Notes: a model not told the origin generated them from the letters alone. A stretch of DNA of 64,000 nt from Chitinophaga sp. S165 (GCF_003182155.1 NZ_QGTG01000002.1:1-64000), one strand, 5' to 3'. Positions 1-8,779 are shown, counted from the stretch's first letter. Numbers and translations: made by a program.

Positions 1-32
1 TTTTGGCTTGGCGGTAATAATCTGCATGGTGA

Positions 33-296
33 GGTTTTGCCCAAAATTCTGATTATTTCAGCGCATTTCTGGAACGCTCAAGACCGAATCATTACTTAGC
101 GGAGAAGAAAAAGACCAATAAAGAATTGGCGGCTTACCTTGGGAAGTCAGAACAGATGATCTCTAAATGGGCGACTAATAGTGCGCAGCCGTCTGTTGAG
201 ACATTGTATAGTATTGCGAAATTCCTGAAAGTGGGTGTTTGCGAGCTATTAGTTAGTACAGATATTTATAAGGAAAAAAATAAAGCTGATTATTAA
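33..296 (+). pseudogene. XRE-family HTH regulator, 5' end missing or frameshifted
   Basis: An open frame running from just after a TGA at 30-32 to TAA at 294-296 encodes a helix-turn-helix of the XRE/Cro type: the translation contains NKELAAYLGKSEQMISKWA followed by PSVETLYSIAKFLKVGVCEL, the usual five-helix layout. No ATG, GTG or TTG lies before the domain in this frame. A neighbouring frame reads QDRII just upstream, which would fit the normal start of helix 1, so a small indel near position 95 is possible. It converges on the methyltransferase gene downstream. Such regulators often accompany restriction and toxin loci. It is either a decayed gene or one whose start uses an unrecognised codon. 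Confidence -1.
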
Positions 297-343
297 ATTT
301 CAGAAGCAGACAGATAGATGCGCGTATATAATTCAAATTAATG

Positions 344-1531
344 TTAAAAATTAACTTTGAATTTCATAAGATCACTAAGAGATAATACTTTAGCGCAAAC
401 TCCTCTCGATATTGCTTTTAGCGACTGCTGACCTTCAGTTGATGCTAAACAATTAAAAACCATTTCTCTGTATTTGGGAGCTACTCTTATTCTGTATATG
501 CAATCAGAGAGTAATGCATTTCCGCCCCTCACCATTGATACCTTTCCAATACACCCCTTACCGACCCTAGCCAAAAGAATATCGCCAGGCTCAGCATATA
601 AAGATGATTTTAATATCTTCTGAGGTATTTTTCCTTTTATAACCAACCCGGGGTTTCCATGCTCAAGACTAGTGGTATGGATATAAGGATATGCTTGAGC
701 CTTTAGGTATTTATTCTCAAGACGACCACGTTTGATTTCGCATCCTATACTTTCTAAAGTGGTCGAATTGGTATCGACAGTGCGTCTATTCAGGTGAAAA
801 GAATGAAAATTAAAATCCATTCGGTCAATTAACTTTTCACCACTGACCAAAGTTAAATCGATACATTTTCCGAATCTATCTGCCTTATAAAGCTCCACAT
901 TTTGAAAAAGGTCGCCATTTCCCTTTTCTAAGAATAATATGTGAGTTTTTGCCTCTGTCTTAGGAAAGATATTGGTTGGCAGTTCAATAATGCTTTTTAT
1001 CGTATGGTTCTCTACAAGAGATTCCCTCAAAATTTTAAATTCCTGCCCGGTAATTAAGGTATCAGGAACTATTATCCCCATTTGCCCCCCTTCCTTTAAG
1101 AAGGAAAGATTTTGTGCAAGAAATACCGCGTCAGATGTCAAAATCCTAAGTTCTCTACACTTAGACAATTTTGCTTTGGAAAATATTTTGTCGTGATATG
1201 CTGTCCGAGTGATATTAAGATATGGAGGATTACATATTGCAACATCAATATTTCCCACGTATAATTTTAAACGCTCTGAAATACTAGAACTCAAAGAATT
1301 AACCTGTACTATTTTGACTTCTGGAAATTCATGTTTTATTTTTTCAACGCTCCTCAAATCAATATCCGCAGCAACAAAATTTGCATCTACCCATTTAGAT
1401 TTAGCAGCTCTCAATAACGAACCTCTTCCAACTCCGAGTTCCAATACCGTATCTGGGTTATTGTAAGTTATTTGACTTATTAATAGGTCCGAAAAAAGTG
1501 ATTGAGTATAATATCTGCCTAAATGGTCCAT
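344..1531 (-). CDS. N6-adenine DNA methyltransferase with target-recognition-like C-terminus
   Basis: A 395-residue class I methyltransferase. Motif I (ELGVGRG, residues 31-37) binds S-adenosylmethionine and motif IV (NPPY, 101-104) is the catalytic signature of adenine-N6 methylases of the Eco57I/HsdM type. Residues from about 260 to the end resemble a type I S-subunit target-recognition half: PGDILLARVGKG, LSDCIYRIRV and a late RGVCAKVLSLSDL. Specificity is therefore probably built into the same chain. It is the last gene of a four-gene minus-strand operon; its ATG directly follows the TAA of the HEPN gene. No nuclease domain is visible in it, so it is more likely a self-marking or modulating methylase than a complete restriction enzyme. 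The family call is firm; the target sequence is unknown. Confidence -1.
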   Translation of the reverse strand: MDHLGRYYTQSLFSDLLISQITYNNPDTVLELGVGRGSLLRAAKSKWVDANFVAADIDLRSVEKIKHEFPEVKIVQVNSLSSSISERLKLYVGNIDVAICNPPYLNITRTAYHDKIFSKAKLSKCRELRILTSDAVFLAQNLSFLKEGGQMGIIVPDTLITGQEFKILRESLVENHTIKSIIELPTNIFPKTEAKTHILFLEKGNGDLFQNVELYKADRFGKCIDLTLVSGEKLIDRMDFNFHSFHLNRRTVDTNSTTLESIGCEIKRGRLENKYLKAQAYPYIHTTSLEHGNPGLVIKGKIPQKILKSSLYAEPGDILLARVGKGCIGKVSMVRGGNALLSDCIYRIRVAPKYREMVFNCLASTEGQQSLKAISRGVCAKVLSLSDLMKFKVNF

Positions 1532-2518
1532 TTATGATAGACTTTTATATTTCATTTTGTATTCATCATATGCACTTTTCATAGTAATTACCAAACCTTT
1601 AGATTGTGCATTTTGTGAGGCAAAAATATCAAAATATTTCTTAAACCGTTTTCTATCTGAGTTAAAATTCCATTTCCAGGGTATTTCAGTGTCTAATTTT
1701 TTCCAAGAATCCCCACTTTGAATTGGATCTGCCAATTGTCTCATCATTATAACGGACCACAAAAAATGATTCAGTTCTTTTACAGTATTTGTACATGCAA
1801 CACCTATTAACTGTAACGCATTATAATCTAATCTTATGGGTTTGTCAATGTATTTTTTATGGTTGCCCAATCCCAGATGCAACGCATTACTGGCACCAAG
1901 CTTTCCGAATCTATGAACAATACAATGTCTAAGATGACATATTTTTTCAAAATCAGTCAAAACGCGATTGACATTATCAGGAAACTTGATCCCTTTTAAT
2001 CCTAAATAATCTTTTATTACATCCTTAATAGTATCCTTCTTTGTAAAAGATGTGGATTCTAAAAGTGTTTCAGGTAAGACCTCGACATCAGCATGTATTG
2101 CAGCTCCGTAGAGAATTTCTTTATGTTCACATGCTTGCATACTCTTCTCATCAAAATGAATAAGCTTACTTATGATTTCTCTTAAATAACTCTCAATTGC
2201 CGAAATAAATCCTAGGAGCACTAAGTTTATCATAACTGGGTTCACAGTGCTGACATTATTAATCGTCCCCTTAATTTTTTCTTTTATTTCGACAGAAATA
2301 AGTGCCTGCTGCTCCAATGAACTTATCAGCGACAAGACATCCCTCGGATCCAGGATAAGCCTATTTAGCTCAGTAACCTTTGTTAAAAATTTATCGATGG
2401 GAGAATTGGAAATCTCCGAATGCGTAATATCAAAAAAATTCTCAGTTTTAAATGGGCTTGTTATTGAGAACTCATTTACCTGAAAACTATATGCAGTTAT
2501 ATTTTTAGGTTTAGCCAT
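1532..2518 (-). CDS. HEPN-domain protein, candidate RNase effector
   Basis: About 328 residues, taking the ATG at 2518 (MAKPKN), which begins one base after the stop of the upstream ATPase. An upstream in-frame start would overlap that gene. The key feature is LRHCIVHRFGK, with R197 and H202 forming the RX4H motif that is the catalytic signature of HEPN ribonucleases; the mostly helical composition of residues 40-130 also fits. HEPN proteins are common toxins or effectors in restriction, abortive-infection and toxin-antitoxin systems. Position between an ATPase and a DNA methylase suggests that it is the effector or a nucleic-acid-processing subunit. The residues outside the motif match no family I can name. 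Confidence -1.
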   Translation of the reverse strand: MAKPKNITAYSFQVNEFSITSPFKTENFFDITHSEISNSPIDKFLTKVTELNRLILDPRDVLSLISSLEQQALISVEIKEKIKGTINNVSTVNPVMINLVLLGFISAIESYLREIISKLIHFDEKSMQACEHKEILYGAAIHADVEVLPETLLESTSFTKKDTIKDVIKDYLGLKGIKFPDNVNRVLTDFEKICHLRHCIVHRFGKLGASNALHLGLGNHKKYIDKPIRLDYNALQLIGVACTNTVKELNHFLWSVIMMRQLADPIQSGDSWKKLDTEIPWKWNFNSDRKRFKKYFDIFASQNAQSKGLVITMKSAYDEYKMKYKSLS

Positions 2519-2519
2519 T

Positions 2520-4256
2520 TTATGATAAAAATTCGTCAACAGTTGTTCTTACCGAATCAATAATTTGCTCGGAGCGTTTTGTCCCTATATATTTAACTGA
2601 TTGCAATTCAGACTTCGGATGTTGTAATGCGATTATATCCTTTAAATAATGAATTGAAAGCTCCTTTTTTAGCCGTTGTTGTATCTTAGGCGAAATTGAT
2701 AATACGTTAATCGGAAGAACCATACAAGCTTCAAAGGCGGATGGCTTCACGAGCTGTGTTCCACAAACATGACAAAATTTTTGCTCTTCAGTTAATCTAA
2801 TAGATCGGCAAGACTGACATGGAGGAAGATCAAGACGCAAATTGGTCAACTCATTGTTAGACAGTAGTGTTTGAAGCGTCCGCCTCAATGGATGCTTCTT
2901 TTCACGCTGGTTTAATTTGTCTAAAATTTCCTGCGGATTAAACCCTCGAGAGGTACTGAATGCTCGTTCTTTAATAAGGAAAATAATATGAGGAATATAT
3001 CTCCTGTAGTTACGAGAGTCCCCATCCTCTACATTGCCATGTTTCACTATACCTATAGAATATAGTAATCCTGCTTCAGTAAGAAAGCGAAGCATTCTTT
3101 CCGACATCCTGTTTACACTCAAACTCCTATCGTCTATACCGATAACAATGGATTTATGATTCGCCTGCTCTTTATTATCAGCTACTAAATCTGTAATAAT
3201 TTTTCTAAAAAACAGATATCCAGTTTCAATTATTAATTTAAACTGTGGAATTTTTTGCTCCAACGAATGGTATTCGGAATCAATATATTGTATATGTGCT
3301 TCAATAGATTTATTGAACTTTGCCTGTGATGAGGATTCAGTACTATCCTTATATCGTCTTAATAAGGAAATAAATGCGCGTGGAATGCCGAAAGATGCAT
3401 ATTTGTATATTTCCAGGATTGTATTAGGAATTGTTACTTTATATTGATTGAACCTTTTATCAATCAGACTATCCATAAATTCGCCATAAGCACTATCATT
3501 TATGCTCAACCAACAATTAACAAGTTCAGCGTCCTGCCCGACATGGAATCTTGGACCGTATTCTGTCGTACCAGGATAAACGGATGCTTTAGGTGAGATT
3601 ATCTTTGATTTTAAACTCCGATATATATCGAAAAATTCCACCAAATAATCTGGCGTAAAAGTGAGGGCCGCATCATCTAAAAGCAATACGACACGTGTCT
3701 TATCCAATCGCATAGCAACGAATTCCAATATTCGCGTTACATAACTTATTGATGTTTTTCTAAGTACTGTATGTGTATTCAATTCGGAATATCTTGCAAG
3801 TTCCGCACCGGCAATAAAATCATCCAATTCTTCAGCAGTGACATATTCATTTTGTATCTCCGTTAACAAATCCGATTTGTTAATTGCTGCGAGATACTCA
3901 TAACACCCTTTCAAAATTTTCGCAAGTACCCAAGCATGAAAAATAGAAAAAGCATTTGAGGCCTTTCCTAACATTGGTTCTAAATAATAATATCGACCAA
4001 AGGTTGCAAAAATTGCCACCGGTTTACTACTTTGTTCAAAGTCATTTACACACGTACTGTAGGTCAACCGCATTTGGTGCGTTTTACCTGTACCTCTCGG
4101 TCCCGCTAAAAGTTTAGCACCGGCACCCATAAGTTTCCTCTGAATACTCTGAAAATGACCATTTTCAATGTTCCAAATTTCTAAATCATCATCTTTTATA
4201 TTATCAGACCGCTCTTCAAATTCCTTTTCATTATTACCATCAAGAATATCCTGCAT
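2520..4256 (-). CDS. ORC/Cdc6-like P-loop ATPase with zinc ribbon and HhH
   Basis: A 578-residue ATPase. Walker A is GPRGTGKT (residues 52-59) and Walker B is LLLDDAA (191-197). A following segment (SVYPGTTEYGPRFHVGQDAE, about 226-243) and a helical winged-helix-like region to about 430 resemble the ORC-CDC6-type ATPases found in bacterial conflict loci; that family assignment is from memory. Four cysteines (C480, C483, C495, C498) form a zinc ribbon, and the end (VKYIGTKRSEQII) looks like a helix-hairpin-helix, both suited to DNA binding. It is second in the operon, 78 bases after the STAND gene and essentially abutting the HEPN gene. A role in sensing or remodelling DNA is an inference. Confidence -1.
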   Translation of the reverse strand: MQDILDGNNEKEFEERSDNIKDDDLEIWNIENGHFQSIQRKLMGAGAKLLAGPRGTGKTHQMRLTYSTCVNDFEQSSKPVAIFATFGRYYYLEPMLGKASNAFSIFHAWVLAKILKGCYEYLAAINKSDLLTEIQNEYVTAEELDDFIAGAELARYSELNTHTVLRKTSISYVTRILEFVAMRLDKTRVVLLLDDAALTFTPDYLVEFFDIYRSLKSKIISPKASVYPGTTEYGPRFHVGQDAELVNCWLSINDSAYGEFMDSLIDKRFNQYKVTIPNTILEIYKYASFGIPRAFISLLRRYKDSTESSSQAKFNKSIEAHIQYIDSEYHSLEQKIPQFKLIIETGYLFFRKIITDLVADNKEQANHKSIVIGIDDRSLSVNRMSERMLRFLTEAGLLYSIGIVKHGNVEDGDSRNYRRYIPHIIFLIKERAFSTSRGFNPQEILDKLNQREKKHPLRRTLQTLLSNNELTNLRLDLPPCQSCRSIRLTEEQKFCHVCGTQLVKPSAFEACMVLPINVLSISPKIQQRLKKELSIHYLKDIIALQHPKSELQSVKYIGTKRSEQIIDSVRTTVDEFLS

Positions 4257-4334
4257 AACTTAGTTTTTTATAGAAAATCCCTGGTTTGTTAATTTAGGGA
4301 CACGAATACCAATTAACCTACATACGTAATTAAG

Positions 4335-7283
4335 CTAACTGTCCTTTTCACTACCTTGATAATGCCTGGACCAACGCCACTTCTTAACCTCATGCCTATT
4401 ATAGTGCCAAAACCGATGTAAAAGTTTATCCTTTATTGCACAACTTGAATGAAAATATCCTATTAGTTCAAAAAAAGCATTGGATGAATAGCCTTTCAGT
4501 ACATGAAGTATTGAGGATGGGTATTCAGTGATTCCGACCCCAATTATCGTATTTCTCGTATCAAAAATGCCAACAACAACCCCTGCAGGAAAATCACCTA
4601 TAACATCAATAATACCAACTGGTAGCAAATTCCTTTTTAAACGCTTAATTGCATTAGCTGCGCCAGGATCTATTATTATCTTACCGTAATATTTAAATTC
4701 AGAAAACAAGATCTTTTTGTAAAGGATCTGGCCTATTTCTTCTGAACCTGATTTTTCTACATATTTTTGAAGATTATATAATTCAACTTGAATCGCTGCA
4801 TTGTTCTCAAATAATTTATAATAATAGACTCTGCCAGGCTTTTCAATCCCGAGGAAGATTCTTTTTATTATAGATAAATCGTGCGCAGTTGTGAAAACTT
4901 TAATGCTAGTGGGATCAATACGATGGGAGAGTGATAGTATTTGTAGCAATTTATTGGGCTGGAAAACATATCTCGTATTAGAGAGAATTCGATAAAAATC
5001 TATTTTGTTGATTGCTGAAGAATCAAATCCCTGTGGAGAGTTATTCATGTATCTAAGTACCAATTCTAACTTATTTATTAAATCTTTCTCCTGATGATCA
5101 ATAGAATTAATATTATTAATTAAATCACCTAATGGGTAGTACTCAGTTGCCAGGAAAAAGAAATCCGCAATATTAGTTTCATAATAAACAGCTATTAATT
5201 TTTTGCTTAATAACACCTTTAAATAGTCATCTTTAATTTGACGATCTTCTTCTAGTAAGTGTCGAAAAAGAGAAAGCGACATCTCGGGATATTTAGCAAC
5301 CAGCTTATTTAATGTGATGTAAGCGCTTTTAGGGTCAATTACTGAAAATTCTTTAATTATAGCTTTTGATATTAACTCACAGTGTTTATCAGAAGAAAAT
5401 AAAATAGCTAATGCTTCCTCATAAACTGGGTGTGAAAATCTATAAGCTGTCTTTATTTGACCCAACTGTTCTATTCGATAACCGATCTGAGATCTAATTT
5501 CAAGATTTAATGAGAAACTATGGACTGCAAAATTCAATGACACCAGGTGTTTTGACACTCTCTCAAATAACTCTGAAACTAATAACTTCCCTTTTAAACC
5601 ACAGAAAAATGTCAGGTACAATATGATCTTAGTGGTTAATCCAGTCGCTAATATTTCAAGGGCAAAAACTTTTACAATTTCATTTTCCCGTTTTTCAATT
5701 AGTTCATTAAGTTCCTCAATGGTAGTGATCGATCTAGAAACAAAAACCAAGTCTCTTATTGATAAGGGTGTTGTAATTTTTTTCTCTGTTATGGCTAGGT
5801 GTACAATATCCCGAAATTCCGAATCATCATACCACGGACACACAAGAGCTGCAAGCTTATTGAAAATAGATATTAGGCCGTCATCATCATAAGATGGATT
5901 CCTTACATTCAATTCTCTCTTTAAGAGAATGACGTCTTTTTCTAATAGGCTCTCTTTGCTAAAATCCTCAAAAACTTCCTTTCGAGATGTTATTATTATT
6001 TTGCTCTTATATTCCGCTAATTTATCAACAAGTGGGCTAAAAACTTGCAGTAGGGATTCCCGTTTCTCAAATACGGTTCGGCCAAAAGGGTCTTCAAAAT
6101 ACACTACCTGTTTTTCCGTCGGGGTAAAATCCCTCAAGGCTTTACTTTGCATGTCTCGATCTTCTTTTTCCAAGCCGGAAAACCAAATAGGCTCGAATCC
6201 TTTATTAAAGTAATCCTTCATGATTCTAACAGCTGTGTAGGTTTTACCTATTCCAGGGTCACCAATAATGATAACCAAATTGCTCTTTTCCAGTGTATGA
6301 TATATATCCTCATATTCTTTAGGAGGAACATATAGCTCCTCTATTCTCTGGTATCTCTCATCATCATTTGCTATTTTCTGAATAAATAGTAAATCTTTAC
6401 TTACAGTTGAAGAACTAGCAGATACTAACATCACATTGGGGTTAGTTTCGATACTTCTGTTTATGAACGGCCGTTTTTCCTCTAAACTGAATTCATGAAT
6501 TACATACTCTGTCTCTTTTCTAAATTCAAATAATTTTGTCTTAGGTTGTAAATCTGTAAAGCCTCTTTCTTTTAACTTATCCGTAAATAATCTATCCATT
6601 AATCCAAAAAAAGCAGATCTGCCATCTCCATTCTTGCCATCGTAAAAGTTAGAATAAACAATATATAGCCCTGTTTGAGAATTGCTACACTCAATATCCA
6701 TCCTTGAGTAATATAAGTCCGATTCTTTTTGAAAAGACGGCACAAATAAACAATCTAGTGAATTCAAATTCAGTCGCTTCTTCAAGTCATCATCAAGATA
6801 GTCAGAACAAATCAACACTGAAAAGTTGCCAATGGACGAATTAACAAATTTCAATACTCTCGTGCCCTTAACAATCCCATCACCTTCAATCGGAGACTTT
6901 TCAATTGGTGCTGGATTTAGTTTTTCACTAAAATACACAACCCCACTTATTATTATCGGACATCTAGAAATATATCCATTTGCAGTCTTGTAGTAGTGAG
7001 AGCCACAAATAACAATTGTACCATGTTGATTAGACCACTCTTGCAAAAGCCCTATAAGACTTTCAGGTACAGATAATTCTGGAAATACCAAAACATCAAT
7101 AGTATATTGTTTTGCAATTTTTAAGAACTCTCTAATTTTCACCGTGAGCTTTTCGCTCTTCTGTAAAAAATAAAGCCCACTCTCCTTTTGCCATTGAAAT
7201 TCATTGGCATTTACCTGGCAGTTCATGACCCTGCAACATGATTGTTTGTTCTTCCCTAAGTCGATTATTTCAATAGTATTCAT
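4335..7283 (-). CDS. Nitrilase-domain/STAND NTPase fusion, candidate defence sensor
   Basis: A 982-residue protein with three parts. Residues 1-230 are a carbon-nitrogen hydrolase (nitrilase) domain with an apparently complete triad: E69 in FPELSVPE, K121 in SEKLNP and C159 in VLICSDYL. Residues 318-560 are a STAND-type NTPase close to the nSTAND3 group, with Walker A GDPGIGKT (341-348) and Walker B VVYFEDPFG (393-401). The rest (560-982) is a long helical region without a recognised repeat, probably the sensor. STAND proteins oligomerise on ligand binding and switch on an N-terminal effector, so the nitrilase domain is the candidate effector, perhaps acting on a nucleotide or amide metabolite. 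It is the first gene of the operon and has an AT-rich leader with a palindrome at 7394-7412. Confidence -1.
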   Translation of the reverse strand: MNTIEIIDLGKNKQSCCRVMNCQVNANEFQWQKESGLYFLQKSEKLTVKIREFLKIAKQYTIDVLVFPELSVPESLIGLLQEWSNQHGTIVICGSHYYKTANGYISRCPIIISGVVYFSEKLNPAPIEKSPIEGDGIVKGTRVLKFVNSSIGNFSVLICSDYLDDDLKKRLNLNSLDCLFVPSFQKESDLYYSRMDIECSNSQTGLYIVYSNFYDGKNGDGRSAFFGLMDRLFTDKLKERGFTDLQPKTKLFEFRKETEYVIHEFSLEEKRPFINRSIETNPNVMLVSASSSTVSKDLLFIQKIANDDERYQRIEELYVPPKEYEDIYHTLEKSNLVIIIGDPGIGKTYTAVRIMKDYFNKGFEPIWFSGLEKEDRDMQSKALRDFTPTEKQVVYFEDPFGRTVFEKRESLLQVFSPLVDKLAEYKSKIIITSRKEVFEDFSKESLLEKDVILLKRELNVRNPSYDDDGLISIFNKLAALVCPWYDDSEFRDIVHLAITEKKITTPLSIRDLVFVSRSITTIEELNELIEKRENEIVKVFALEILATGLTTKIILYLTFFCGLKGKLLVSELFERVSKHLVSLNFAVHSFSLNLEIRSQIGYRIEQLGQIKTAYRFSHPVYEEALAILFSSDKHCELISKAIIKEFSVIDPKSAYITLNKLVAKYPEMSLSLFRHLLEEDRQIKDDYLKVLLSKKLIAVYYETNIADFFFLATEYYPLGDLINNINSIDHQEKDLINKLELVLRYMNNSPQGFDSSAINKIDFYRILSNTRYVFQPNKLLQILSLSHRIDPTSIKVFTTAHDLSIIKRIFLGIEKPGRVYYYKLFENNAAIQVELYNLQKYVEKSGSEEIGQILYKKILFSEFKYYGKIIIDPGAANAIKRLKRNLLPVGIIDVIGDFPAGVVVGIFDTRNTIIGVGITEYPSSILHVLKGYSSNAFFELIGYFHSSCAIKDKLLHRFWHYNRHEVKKWRWSRHYQGSEKDS

Positions 7284-7393
7284 TAATAAATTAAATATTT
7301 GGAGTAAACGGACATTTTTAAAGATCTCTTACCTAATTGTCTATCAAGATTTAAGATCATTTTTTAAACTAATCAAAAACAATCACATACACA

Positions 7394-7412
7394 TTTATTG
7401 ATTATCAATAAA
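7394..7412. promoter_or_regulatory. Perfect 19-bp palindrome upstream of the STAND gene
   Basis: TTTATTGAT and ATCAATAAA flank a single T, giving a perfect inverted repeat 111 bases before the STAND start. It is a plausible operator, for instance for an XRE-type repressor. No clear TAnnTTTG box was found next to it. Confidence -1.
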
Positions 7413-7503
7413 TATATTAACTATACCTCAATTAAGTAATTTACAAATATTTATTTGTTCAATATACCTTTTGTAGCGAATAGGTTACAAAAATCGATAC
7501 CCC

Positions 7504-7538
7504 AATAGTTCGACACTTGTCCGGCCCGTTGTACCAAC
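7504..7538 (+). repeat. 35-bp direct repeat, copy 1
   Basis: This copy matches positions 8833-8867 at 32 of 35 bases. The shared part begins AATAGTTCGACAC and ends CCCGTTGTACCAAC, which contains a small inverted repeat (GTTG/CAAC). Both copies are followed within about 5-10 bases by a terminator-like hairpin. It lies in the divergent gap between the STAND operon and the Panacea gene, where no plus-strand transcript end is otherwise expected. Confidence -1.
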
Positions 7539-7542
7539 GAGG

Positions 7543-7575
7543 AAAAAGGGAACATCGGATGATGTTCCTTTTTTT
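7543..7575 (+). terminator. Rho-independent terminator after repeat copy 1
   Basis: GGAACATC pairs with GATGTTCC across a GGAT loop (7549-7568), extended by an A run before and followed by seven Ts. It would end a plus-strand transcript, but no plus-strand gene lies upstream, so it is probably the end of a lost gene or cassette, or of a small RNA. Confidence -1.
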
Positions 7576-7657
7576 GTTTCCATATCTAGTATCTTTCTCT
7601 TTAAGAAATATTCGACCTTTGTGACATCTGATCTACCTTAGTATAAAGGCTATTTTT

Positions 7658-7682
7658 AAAATACTAAAAAAATTAGTATTTT
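7658..7682. promoter_or_regulatory. Inverted repeat upstream of the Panacea gene
   Basis: AAAATACTAA and TTAGTATTTT are perfect 10-base arms around five As, ending 30 bases before the chosen ATG at 7713. The position suits an autoregulatory operator of an antitoxin. This is inferred from position only. Confidence -1.
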
Positions 7683-7712
7683 ACATTAAATTGATTGACT
7701 CGCATTATTAAT

Positions 7713-8321
7713 ATGACTCATAATCAAAACAATAGCATACATCAATACACTCCGGACCAAATTGATAAGATCGGTGATACCGTTATTTATCTTTCGGATA
7801 AGATTAAGCCATTGTATAAAACTAAACTATTAAAGCTCCTCTATTTTCTGGATGAGTTTTCTGTAAAAAAACATGGAATCCCCTTTCTAAACCTTGATTA
7901 CGAGGTATGGCAAGCAGGTCCGGTTTGCAGCGACATTTATCAGGAGGTGAATGAAGCACCCAACATGCTGGCAGACTACATAGAACTTACAAATGATAGC
8001 AATGGAACGAAAGTTTCAGGTCGCAAACCGTTTTGTGATGATGAGTTTTCGAAGAATGAAATTGAATTAATGGATTACCTCATTAGTACTTTTAAATATT
8101 CCGGTGCTCAGGAATTGGTTGACTTTACTCACAGAACAACTTCTCCATGGTATAAAGTCGCACATCAATATGGGCTGATCGAACTTTTTGAGTCAAAAAG
8201 AGCCAATACATCAAACTATCGGTTAGATCTTGGTGAGCTTGTGGCTGGAGACCCCATTAAGGAAAAACTTTACAACGATTTTCAGGAATATTATAAAACT
8301 GTCAAATCACTCAAATTGTGA
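7713..8321 (+). CDS. Panacea-domain (DUF4065, SocA-like) antitoxin
   Basis: About 202 residues from the ATG at 7713; an in-frame TTG at 7695 is less likely. The segment KLLKLLYFLDEFSVKKHGIP followed by YEVWQAGPVCSDIYQEV is the hallmark of the Panacea domain, shared with the Caulobacter antitoxin SocA and used as a generic antitoxin or chaperone module beside many toxins. Its TGA overlaps the ATG of the next gene (TGATG at 8319-8323), so the two were translationally coupled. It is flanked by two 35-bp direct repeats and is transcribed away from the defence-like operon. The family call is strong; which toxin it controls depends on the broken gene downstream. Confidence -1.
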   Translation: MTHNQNNSIHQYTPDQIDKIGDTVIYLSDKIKPLYKTKLLKLLYFLDEFSVKKHGIPFLNLDYEVWQAGPVCSDIYQEVNEAPNMLADYIELTNDSNGTKVSGRKPFCDDEFSKNEIELMDYLISTFKYSGAQELVDFTHRTTSPWYKVAHQYGLIELFESKRANTSNYRLDLGELVAGDPIKEKLYNDFQEYYKTVKSLKL

Positions 8322-8779
8322 TGTTCCCACCTGGTACAATTTTGTATTTCACGCCCTTCTACTTCAAGGATAATAAGACTCCTGCAAAAAACAAGTATTT
8401 TATAAGCTAAGGTCAGAAGGATAATAATCTATTGCTAGCCACATTGCCGTCAAGTCAGGATTATGTGCCTGCGTACGCGTCAAAACAGCATGGGTGTATA
8501 AATATTGCCGATGCAAATTTTAATTGCTATTATTTTGAAGCAGAGAAAATAATAACTACAAATGGATGGGCTTTTCCGAAACCCACTTATTCATATGCAA
8601 ATTGGATTGATGAATTTAACCAAATATCCTTTGAAGACCAATACGCCTTTGAAGGAATCGACTATGAGCAAATAGGTAGATTGACGGAAATTGAATTTCT
8701 CAACTTGGTTAAATGTTTTGTCACTGCACCTAATATAAAAAATAAGTATAAAAGGATTTTGGAAAGAATTACCTACTGA
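8321..8779 (+). pseudogene. Panacea partner gene, interrupted by in-frame TAA
   Basis: The reading frame starts at the ATG at 8321, overlapping the antitoxin stop, and gives MFPPGTILYFTPFYFKDNKT, then stops at TAA 8408-8410. Exactly the same frame continues to TGA at 8779 (LATLPSSQDYVP, then HGCINIADANFNCYYFE, ending KYKRILERITY). I recall intact Bacteroidota proteins of about 150 residues with the layout TILYFTPFYFK, NKYFIVL, LASLPTSKD, KGC, DANFNCF and KYKR; on that basis the stop replaces a residue near the aligned leucine, consistent with TTA to TAA. A shorter product from the TTG at 8432 is possible but lacks the conserved start. It is most simply a nonsense-mutated toxin or partner gene. 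Confidence -1.

Noticed and set aside
7504..7538. The 35-bp repeat as a tRNA 3' end used as an attachment site
   Set aside because: It contains GTTCGA, but the bases on either side do not form a T stem and no acceptor stem follows.
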